From Chara braunii (lineage: Eukaryota; Streptophyta; Charophyceae; Charales; Characeae), in NCBI GenBank assembly GCA_003427395.1, contig BFEA01000029.1, forward strand, positions 2,431,185-2,495,184: 64,000 nucleotides of DNA, read 5' to 3'. Both the position numbers and the translations under genes were made by a program. Every line of letters starts with the position of its first letter. Position 1 is the stretch's first letter. Positions 11,001-21,915 of the stretch are shown piece by piece. The notes under the pieces are model-generated. The model saw nothing but the letters and a program-made list of their open reading frames with translations, was not told the origin of the DNA and did not search any database.

Positions 11001-13061
11001 GGTAGCTTCTTACCATTGTCCTTGAGGGCATCGTCGTCCCTGAGGTAAGATTCGAGGCCGTTTTCTAGCATACTCCTATCTCTCTTCGGCGTTTGTGTTC
11101 ATCGCCAGCGCCATTTTCACTTCAGTCCTGATTCCAGCCTTGAAAGCTTGGAGGCTATTGCTATGCTTGCTATAGTCTTCATCTCTGCTTCTTCTGCCAA
11201 TTGCTTCACTCTCTCTGTTTCTTGTACACATCTTCTCTCTGTGTCTGCAATCAGTCTTCTCAATTGTTCTTCTCTCTGCTCTTGTTCCATCTGTGGCTTC
11301 CTTCGTTCAGCCTCTAGTTTCCGTTTCCCCTCATCTGCTTTCTTCCTTTCCTCTTCCTCTTGCGCCTTCCTGATTTGGAAATCTGTCCATTCTTTTTTCT
11401 CCTCCAGTCCTCTTCTTTCTGTTCTCTGGATTGCCTGTACGATGAGTTATTGTTGAATGCACCCTGCCCTTCACCCACCGGGCAGTCTCGGGCAAAATGT
11501 CCGGTGTCACCGCATATGCCAGGAGGCTTACCCCCGCGTGTGCCAGCATTAGCCATGTCTCTACCGCTCACACAACAATCACCACGTAGCTTCTTCTTGT
11601 TAACTACCTCTCCTTCCTTAACTTATTGAATGACTCTTCTTGTTAACTACCTTCTCTCTATCCGTCAAGTACGCTCATTCCAGAACAGTGCACATGCCAG
11701 CGTTCTGCTAAGAACTTTACTCAAAGCCTATCTAGGGAACTAACACAATGTCAACATAGCCACCAGTGTGAGTACCACTTGAAGAAGAAGAAGATGAAGA
11801 AGATGAAGCAGCAGCAGCAGCAGAGAAGAGAGGCCCGAGTGGCGGGGGAGGAGCAGTAGAGGAGGAGGAGAGGAGAAGGAGAAAGGAGAAAGGAGAAGCC
11901 AGCCCTGGTTCACCCATGAAGAGATTGCAGACCGGTTTTAGTTAGGGGGCATTTAATTTATTGTTTGTTCCAGATCTATATTAGTGGGTTTTGTGAAGAA
12001 TATTGTAGGCCCTCAAGCTTTGCATCACACTGGAGACTTTTCATGTATGATAAATTCTTCATGGTATATGGCGACTATCTAAAGCTATAGTGAAGGAAGC
12101 TCCCTTCAGGCTATGGTTCAAATGACCAAACTGAGCACAACACATTCATTTGTTGTTATTCATACAAGTGGACCTACGCACAGTCGACACGAAGTACACT
12201 ACAGAGAAAGCTGAAAAAAAGACGATAGTGTATATTTTGATATTCTAGCGAAAGATTCATTCGATTTTGCTCGTCCTATCGATGGAAGTAGCTTGAGGCC
12301 AGTCGCGGGGTTGGAGACTGACCTGTTGGCCGGTGCGTTGCAAATCCTATCAATGGAAAACTCTCTCTCTCTCTCTCTTTCTCACACGTACTCACACAAA
12401 AAAAAAGGAAGTGTGGCGGTGTATATTTCCATGTTCTAGCGGTAGATTCATTCGATTTTGCTCATCCTATCGATGGAAGTACCCTCTCTCTCTCTCTCTA
12501 TCTATATATTCGGTCGATTTTGCTCATCCTATCGATGGAAGTACCCTCTCTCTCTCTCTCTCACACACACACACGTACATGTGTGGCAGTGTATATTTCC
12601 ATATTCTAGCGATAGATTTGTTTGATTTTGCTCATCCTATCGATGGAAGTACCCTCTCTCTCTCTCACACACACACACAGGTACGTGTGTGGCAGTGTAT
12701 ATTTCCATATTCTAGCGGTAGATTTGTTTGATTTTGCTTATCCTATCGATGGAAGTACCCTCACTCTCTCTCTCGCGCGCGCTTTCTCCCTCTCTCTCTC
12801 TCCCACACACACACACACACACACGTGTGTAGTAGTGTATATTTCAATGTTCTAGCGGAAGATTCATTCGATTTTGCTCATCCTATCGATGGAAGTAGCA
12901 TGAGGCCAGCCGCGGGGTTAGAGACTTACCTGTTGGCCGGTAAAAAAAAAAAAAAAAAAAGAGTGTGGCAGTGTATATTTCCATGTTCTAGCGGTAGATT
13001 CGTCCGATTTTGCTCATGATCTAGCGGTAGATTCATTCGATTTTCCATCGATAGGATGAGA

Positions 13062-13117
<56 letters not shown>

Positions 13118-13266
13118 TAGAGCATGAGCAGTTGCACTTCTCTGTGTGTGTGTGTGAGAGAGCATGAGCAATGGACGTAGCGTGAGGCCAGTCGCGGGGT
13201 TGGAGACTTGCTTGTTGGCCGGTGCGTTGCTCATCCTATCGATGGGAAACTCTCTCTCTCTCTCTA

Positions 13267-13314
<48 letters not shown>

Positions 13315-13477
13315 GCATGCACGCATGCATGCAAGCGTGCAGTAGTGTATATTTCGATGTTCTAGTGGAAGATTCATTCGATTTTGCTCATCCTATCGAT
13401 GGACGTAGCGTGAGGCCAATCTCGAGGTTGGAGACTTACCTGGTGGCCGGTGCGTTGCTCATCCTATCTATGGAACA

Positions 13478-13555
<78 letters not shown>

Positions 13556-16500
13556 CCGTTCGTGGGACATCCCACCGACCCCGGACTATCACTGCGCTTG
13601 CTGCACTTCGCTTCCAGCACCCCGCGCTTACGCTGCGCTTCCCAGCACCCCCACTCGTGCACAGGAAACGGCACGTGGCGGCGAATTTCCGTAGGTCCGA
13701 CGCGCCCACGTGGCGCTTCACAGGAGGCTGCGAATTTGAGTAGGCCCTACATGACGCTTATGGCTAGGCTGGCGTGCGGCAACAAATTTGTTTTCTCACT
13801 CCGCGCGAAGGGTGGAGGGGCTGGTGGGCGGCAGCGAATTTCCCTAGGCCCAACATGACGCGCGACACCGAATTTCCCTGGGCCCGCTGGGAAGCGTCAT
13901 GTTGGGCCCTTTGGGACTGCTGTATTGTACGCCAGTAAGGACTGCCGCGTTTTGGGCTGATGTTCCCGCATTTGGGACTGGGACCAGTGCCGAACTGACG
14001 GCGCTGCCACTTGAGGAGCTGGCACAGGTTCCTGCGCTCGTCACAGTTACATGCTCTCTGCATGAGGACTGTGTTAGGGTAAGAGACTGGGACTGCAGCA
14101 GGACGAAGATTAGGTGGACGAGGGGCAAGCAGTTGGGCTTCTTTGAGGCTGACGATCCCAGCCTGCAGCTCTTGGTTCCGCTGCTCTAGAGCTGTCACAC
14201 GGGACTCAGATCTTCCAAGGTCTGCAGTTGAACCAAGACTGCTATGGCAGCAGCTAGCTTCTCTCTGAACCGGGCATCAGTAGACTCTGGAACCTGGAGG
14301 AGAGCCACTTGGGCAGCAATACTTGCGGGCTTCTGCCTCCTCTCTGTGTAATGCGTCCTCGTAAAGTTTATGAAAGAAAGGTTTCTCGCTCTCGTTCGCC
14401 GCGTCCAGCATGGCCTGCCATTGGGCAGATGAGATGTCTGCCATGCTGGAGGATGGGGTATCAACAGATCTCTCAAGAGGGATCCACTCTTTACTCACGT
14501 TTGGACGAACGCTCCTCTTACCCCTCTTCACACTCTCAAAAATAATACCTTCTTTCTCCCTTCTCTCTCTTTCTGTTTTCTGAGCACGCGCCTCAATACT
14601 GGACATAAATAGTTCAGATAAAAGAAAAACAAATAAATCACGAAGAGCAGAAGGTAGAACTCCTAGCCGGAGCGGCAATTCATTTGGGCTTAGAGAATGG
14701 CATTCACGCAGCAGAAATTAAAAAAAATAAAACAAATGAAAGAGAGGACTGACTTAACGGGGCCCGATCAGATTAGCTGGAGATCCCCTCTTGTCTAACC
14801 CGACAAAGAACATGTACCACGAATAAGTCACCCGAAGAAAATGAATTGCAGCAATGGAGATATCGAGGGGTGCAGACGGTCGCCGAGCCAGACGCAGGGC
14901 AGTGTGTGAGAACATGCAGTAAGACCAGTCAAGATCCCCTTGAAAGGAATGTCCTTGCTTGCCGTGTGTCCCCCAAATTCAGCACAGCAAAAAGATGCAT
15001 TGATGGCAACAGATTTGGGTCCTAAATGTCCTGTCCCATTGGGCCTGGTCCCTCTGAGTCCTGAAGGGTCCCAAGTAGGTCGTGGACCAGGCCCAATGAG
15101 ATAGGTGTACCAAGTCAGTCCCAAACTGCCTCTGCGGTACTGAAAAGGAAAAGACAACTTTCAGCAAGAACCTACCCCTACAGCGGTTCAGAAGTGAAAA
15201 GACAATGCACTGTAGAAAGATATGTCATTGAGAACAAGATGCATCATCCATCCATCCATCAGGTGAGAAAGCAATCCACATGCTCACACACACAACCAAG
15301 ACCACAGAGAAGAGGAAGAGAGCCCAGCACACCCCAACAGGCCATGAAGCACCAAGCAACCACCCACGGGCATACCCAAGTCACACGGCACTTACCTGTG
15401 AGCCCCAGCCTCCAAAGATGGATAACGACTCACCCCCCTCTCTCATAGGTCCTCCTGACCCCTAGCTACCACTACACGGTGTCCTAGCATGACTAAGAGG
15501 GCCTCCCTACAATCATGTTACAACGCCGGATCCTCCGTCGATGTTGAAGACCAAAGTAGCAACTTGCAGCTCTTCGATGCAGATATGGCAGCCTCCGATC
15601 AAGTCTCAAAAGTCACTCAATGTCTTCTTGAAATCCAGATTCCAGGTGTGAGTACCTCTCACTCTCTACTCCCTCTCGCTTACTCCAATCAGCCTCCTTT
15701 GTGTCTTGCCACCCCAGTCAATCACGCAAGCAACCTGGTCAGGTCTGATGTCGACCCTACATGACCTAACCAGGTGGGGGCAGCATCCACATACCTCACT
15801 GCCCCTCTTAACCCTAACCTCCAACCCTAATACGAGATTAGGTTAGCCCTAACCTAATTCGGAATTAGGGTTAGGGTGACTATCACCTCGCGCCAGCAAG
15901 TAAGTCTGCTCTGATACCAATTGTTACGATCCTGGTCATTCCCAAAGTGCAAATTCACAATGAAAGACAATGCCACCCAATTGCGAAAGAAATGAGAGCA
16001 CTTGCAAAGAGATAGAGACCAAAGAAGAGAGAAAGAAGAAGAAGAAGAAGATGTACACCAGCAAGACCAATGACAGACCCCCCTTCTCTCTCCACCTTCC
16101 TCCTCCTCCTTCACTTCGCCAATCTTATTCTTCTTCCAATAATAATAATAACAATGAGTGGATGAACCAGAATCAATATCTGAAGTTCCTTCTTACTGCT
16201 GACACAACAACAGGTCCACCATAGCTATGGCTTCCCCCCTTCTTCCTCCTCTCTCATGCCTATGCTATGGCGGACTACTAAGGGCTCTGCCCTCCTGTGC
16301 AGAGGACAACGCAAAGCAGCTATGTCGCTGCACTCCTGTCCAAAGGACAACCCAAAGCAGCTATGCCGCTGCTCACTAAGCTGCCATGCCTGACTCTGCC
16401 TCGAGCTTCCTTGGTGTGGCACTACCCCAACTGGGGCCTTCCATGCAGTGCCCAACAAGGTGATGAAGATGGTGTCCACCATAGCCAGGTAGGTACCTTG

Positions 16501-18826
16501 CCACTCTCCTCCTTTGCCCCCTTCTTCCTCATCCTGAGACTGGGCTGCTCGCCATAGCTAGGCTGAGCGCTCAGCTGCTCTTCTCCTCCAGGCAGTGCTT
16601 CCCAAGTCCAGCGCTTGGCTCCAGCAGCATGTTGTCAATCCTTGCATACCGCAGATGAGGAGGAGCTGCTTGCTCCTGAAGATATAGCGTATTACTGGCC
16701 TCTTGGGCGGTGACTTCCTAGGCCGAGCAGCCTCCCAGCAACCGGTACCTCCTCCCTTTCGGAGGGAAACATCATTGCAGGCTCTGCTATCGTCCGGACA
16801 GACCCTAGACTCAGGCTACTTGGACTGGTACCGGCCTACCTCTAACCTACGGCTTCTGGGCCACTAAAAATGCCAACTTTTGTCTTGTTCTGCTCGGCCT
16901 CCAGTACCCAACACTTCTACCACTACTTGAGTGGTACCGGCATATCCCGCTTCTCTAAGTGTCGCGGGCCTACCTCCGCTACTTGAGTGTTTTCCCCGCT
17001 GCAACCCTCAAAGTCATGGCCACACGTAAGTACCAAGCCCTGAGGGGCCTTTGAACCAACAAGTACCCTTGTGGGTCACACACAGACTCAGCCGACAAGC
17101 ACTCAGACAGGCACGCAAACCAGCAGACACACACACACACACAGATTTAGAAATCACAGCAGAATGCGGGAATCTCAGCAAGGCATTCATTCCAGCGGCA
17201 AATCCCAGAAATCAGCAGTGTTCTCAGTCTGTGTTTTGGCGGGTCATTACAACTAACGATCTTTCATTTCTGTGCTTTCAATTAGTGTGACATCAGAATC
17301 CGATGTCTCGGTTCTCAGTCTTGGGCCTCGCTCCACTTTTCTCCACATGCACAAAGGACAAAAAACATGGCTGTGTATCTTTCCTTGTTCTAGCGCAAGA
17401 TTCTGTCTCATTTTGCACACTTGGAGAGTAGTGGACCGAGGCCCAGTGGTTGGGAAATTTAGACCCAATTAGAAGTTCGAAACAGTTGTCCTTCGGGACA
17501 TCCATTAAAAGGATTGGAAGGATGCAGAGAAAGAAGATTAGCATGGTCCCAGGGCAAGGATGGACACACATAAATCGATACATGGTCCTTTTTTTTCCAA
17601 AAAGTAAAAGAAGATCGAAATAGAAGACAAGAATGGTTTGGAGGTGGAAGAGTTGGTGCCTGCATGTGTAGCGATGCAAGGAAGGGGCAGATTGTATAGG
17701 TGGATGGACAAGCAAAAACCACGACGTGATGGTCTCTACTTCTGCTCTGAGAGTTGTCCTTGCTATAGAGAGTACTGGGTGCTGTGATTAGGCCTCCACA
17801 GTGCACTGGGTGATCTGATTACGGCAGGTTTCCATGGTCCACTCAGTTCAGTCGGTCCATGGCCCCCTGTGCAAGGATGACATGCATAAATTGAGAAATG
17901 GTCCAAATTTCCACTCAGTGTCCATGGCCCCCTGTGCAAGGATGACACCCGTCATCCCCATAAATCGAGAAATGGTCCAAATTTCCACTCGGTTCAGTCG
18001 GTCCATGGCTCCATGGGCAAGGATGACATGCAGAAACCGAGAAATGGTCTAAATTTAATTGGCAGAAAAGAAAAAAAGATTTCCATGGTTCACTCAGTTC
18101 AGTTGGTGCATGGCCCCTGTGCAAAGATGACAGGCATAAATCAATATAAATGGTCCAAATTTAATTGCCAAAAAAAACAAAAAAGATTTCCATGGTCCAC
18201 TCGAAAAAGAAAAAAGATTTACATGGTCCACTCGATCCTGGTGAGGGACGATTCAATGGCGAGATAAATGATCCAAATGCAATAATTAAACAAAAAAAAA
18301 GAAAAAGATTTCCACGTCCACTCGATGCTGGTGAGGTTATAATGATACGGAGAAAATTCGCTTGATTTTTTTGGATGCAGGACGTGGTTCCATTGTCAAC
18401 AGCGAAAGTGATACAAATTCTGCAGATAATTATCCGACCAGAGAATCTGCCACTCTACCTTCACTGCCTTGATGGGACGCATGTCACAGGAGTTGTGGTA
18501 ATTACTAATCATTGTTCCCTCTGAGCTTGCCCCGTTTTTCCTTGGTGCATTTTGTTGTTGTCACCAGTATTTCTCTTTGGGATGCCTGCAGCTGCTGTCA
18601 TGCCACATGTACGGGAAGTAGAGGAAAGAAGGGCCATAGAAGGTGCAAGCATATTTTGTGCTTATGTGTACACATTTGACTGGAGTACAAAGATGTAGAC
18701 ACACTGGTGGTCCCTGGGGGGAGAGGGGGGAAAGGGAGGGGGCGGAAAGAGGGGGAAGTGTAGGATGCTAGGAGGAGGGGGAAAGGTCTGGGGAAATGTA
18801 CGACAAAGGGTAAGAAAAGGGTGGTG

Positions 18827-18916
<90 letters not shown>

Positions 18917-18917
18917 N

Positions 18918-18985
<68 letters not shown>

Positions 18986-21859
18986 GGAGGAAAGCTTTGG
19001 TGTGTGTGAAGACCTGAGATGTATCTGATGGGCACTCTCTATCACTGTAGCCATGTGAGTCATGTTTCAGTTGGTGCTGTAACCTCAGGTCACTTTGTCA
19101 TTTCACGTTTGCAACATATCCTGTGTTTAGTCTAGCTTTCAGGACCTGGCTCTTTGCAGCAGTCGGTAGTTAGTGGATACCCACTGGCTTAGTTGTCCGC
19201 TTTCTAAATGGAGGGCAATGACTTTGAGGTATCCCCACCAAACTGGCCGAACCCCAACAATGGCTTCGAGGTATCCCCACCAAACTGGCCGACCCCAGGT
19301 ATTTGAGAATTATAATCAGTTATTTCACTCATTTGATTCCATGAGAATTTGGACTCAGGTCTGTTTATAAATTGTTATATGGGTGTACTATTCAGCCACA
19401 CAGGCTGGGTAGCCACTGACTTTAAAGCGAGCCAGGCTGGAATCAGTATGAAGCATGTTAAAATGCGCTGTATCGTGAGTATGTGCTATGTGCTATGTAT
19501 GTACTATGTATCGTAAGTACGTGCTATGTACTAAGTATCGTGAGTACGTGCTATGTACTATGTATCGTAAGTACATGCTATGTACTATGTATCGTGAGTA
19601 TGTGCTATGTACTATGTATCGTGAGTACCTGCTATGCACTGTGTACTATGTACTTATGTGCTATGTAATGAGTACTCTGTACTCTGTACTCTGTACTCTG
19701 TACTCTGTACATAGCACATAGTACTATGTACTATGTATGTATCATGATTATGTGCTAGTGAGTATTTAATACGTGCTGTATTGTGAGTATGTCCTATGTA
19801 CTGTGTACTATGTAGTATGTAGTATGTACTTATGCACTAATGTACTTTGTATTATGTACTATGTATCGTGAGTACGCGCTATGTACTGTGTACTATGTAC
19901 TATGTACTATGTCCTTATGAGTGCGCGCTATGTACTGTGTACTATGTACTATGTACTATGTCCTTATGTACTACGTACTATGTACTATGTACTGTGTAGT
20001 GAGTATGTACTATGTACTACTATGTACTATGTCCTTATGTACTACGTACTATGTACTATGTACTGTGTAGTGAGTATGTACTATGTACTATGTACTATGT
20101 AGCGAGTATGTACTATTGCTTGGTAACCGGCATTCACTTGTTCTTCTCTTTCCATTTTTTTATCTGTCCTCTCTTCCCTTTTCCTTTCTTTTTTTTTCCC
20201 TGTTTTTCAGGTCATGTGTTTCCGAAAGTTGCAGAGCTGGAATCTGTCCTCAGGAACGGCAGAATGTGCCAAGTTTCAGAAAGAAGGAGAGATTACGCGA
20301 GAAGAGTCGCAATTTGTGGAGTCGTTTCGGGGAGAGATTGATATTCCTCCCGTGATCCCTCAGTGGCTGTGGCAGGTATATGCTCTTCGACAGCCTGTGC
20401 TGCTCGTGATTTGTAAGCAGATTGACTGCATTCTGCTGAATGGCTTTTTGTTATAGGCAGGCTAAATCTCCGCTCCTGTGTTTTTCCCCCTTTTTCCTTT
20501 TTCCTTTTTGAAGTGCCACCACCTTTCACACATATCAGCCACCGGGCGAGGCTCCGGGAGGTTTGACGGAGGGCAGTGACACACCGCCACCGCCGATGGA
20601 ATGTATCAACGGCGGGTCCAGCCTCCTGAAAAATATCCTAGCTTACCTAGGCTTCATTTCCGTGCGCACGGGTACCCCCGGCACGCACGGCCGTGCGAGT
20701 CCCCCGTACGGGCCCCGTGCGGCCCCTGCGCGGTGTGCTTGGGGGGCAGTTCTGGGGACGGCGGGCCCAGTTCCAGCATCGTGCAAATTTTTTAAGGCCC
20801 CCCCACACCGGGGGGGCCTTAAAAAATTCGATCTTGGACTCGAGATCTTAGCCGTAGATCTTCGAAGATCTACGGCGGAGATCCGTCGAGGATCTCCCCA
20901 CGACCTGCGCTTTTTCGAAATCGAGTTCGAAATTTCGAACTGCGCAGGCCTGAGGACGGGGGTCCCCCGTGTTGCCACTCCGCCTGCCATTTCGTCGCCG
21001 TTGCCGTTGTCGGTCAGGTCGCGCCATTGCCCACCTCCCACGCCCGTAGCTGCTCCCTGACACATCTTCCCGGGACCATCGCCGCTCTTCTTCGTCGCTT
21101 CCCAGGGCCTTCGCCACTCCTTCGCTTCTCCCCAGGGCCGTCGCCGTTGCCCAGGGCTGTCGCTGGTCCCATGAAGTGAAGGTAAGTGGTCTTCTTCCTC
21201 TTCGTCTTCTTCTTCTTCTTCTTCTTCTTCTTCGTTAAACTTGTCCACCCTCCTCCTCCTCCTCCTCCTCCTCCTCCTCGTCCTTCGTCTTCTTCTTCTT
21301 CGTTCAACTTCTCTGTGTGCTTGTCGTCCTTCACTTCTCTCCCGCCACTTCGTTCCTTCTCTTCCGCCATCATCCACCTCCCTCCCGCCACTCCGTTTCT
21401 GCTCTTCTGCCATCTCCCGCCACCTCCCACTACCCCTCCTGCTACCTCCCACTAACCCTCCCACTAGCCCTCCCACTAACCCTCCCACTATCTCCCACGT
21501 CCCTCCCACCATCCTCCGCCTCCCTCCCGCCAATCCTCCGCCTCCTTCCCGCCACCTCCTACCTCCCCTCTCACTTCCACTTCCCTCTCTCCTCCTTCCA
21601 CCTCCCTCCCGCCATCTCCCACCTCCCTCTCTTTCGCCATCTCCCACTTAACTCCCGCCACCTCCTACCTCAATCCGGCCATCTCCCACCTCCCTGCATG
21701 CAACGTCCTACCTCCCTTTCGCCACCTCCAACCTCCCTTTTGCCATCTCCCACCCTCCTCTCTCCATCTTCCACCTCCCTCTCGCCATCCCTCACCTCCC
21801 CGCCAGTGTGGAAAAGGCTGATTCGGGCACATCTCTGCATGCGCAACGGCCCCCCATCA

Positions 21860-21915
<56 letters not shown>

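Larger units (their letters stand above)
7188..11571 (-). mobile_element. Penelope-like retroelement with GIY-YIG upstream of RT, decayed
   Basis: Read on the minus strand the order is a zinc-knuckle and charged region (11571-10601), GIY-YIG endonuclease (10214-9954), then a long RT region (9671-7188). RT motifs of the Penelope group are visible ([25 protein letters not shown]). Canonical Penelope elements carry GIY-YIG at the C-terminus; the reverse order defines the Naiad/Chlamys group. Frameshifts separate the parts. Ends and target duplication were not found. Confidence 0.75.
6051..18380 (+). other. Intron 2 of the Oca6-like gene (12.3 kb, GC-AG)
   Basis: Donor CAG|GCATGT, acceptor TTTGGATGCAG|GAC, phase 0. 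The intron carries a TIR element, a Penelope-like element, a satellite, part of an LTR retrotransposon and a tandem repeat next to the acceptor. The open frame running past the donor is intronic read-through. Confidence 0.65.
18498..20210 (+). other. Intron 3 of the Oca6-like gene (1.7 kb)
   Basis: Donor GTG|GTAATT, acceptor TTTTTCAG|GTC, phase 0. Filled by a (GA)n tract and a GTACTAT minisatellite. No other exon is seen. Confidence 0.8.

Noticed and set aside
7188-11571. Hammerhead ribozyme, as found in some Penelope-like elements
   Set aside because: I looked for a CTGATGA...GAAA core near both ends and saw no convincing one. A structure search would be needed.
15809-15877. Telomere or interstitial telomeric repeat
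   Set aside because: Only two or three TTAGGG words in a hairpin, not a tandem array, and plant-type telomeres would be TTTAGGG. It lies in an LTR element leader.
18598-19063. Ser/Leu repeat and Arg/Glu repeat frames
   Set aside because: Pure read-through of (GA)n/(CT)n with an N inside.
20643-21647. 334-codon open frame on the minus strand
   Set aside because: It runs through (AAG)n, GGA-rich and palindromic sequence, overlaps low-complexity frames on the other strand and has no domain. Compositional.
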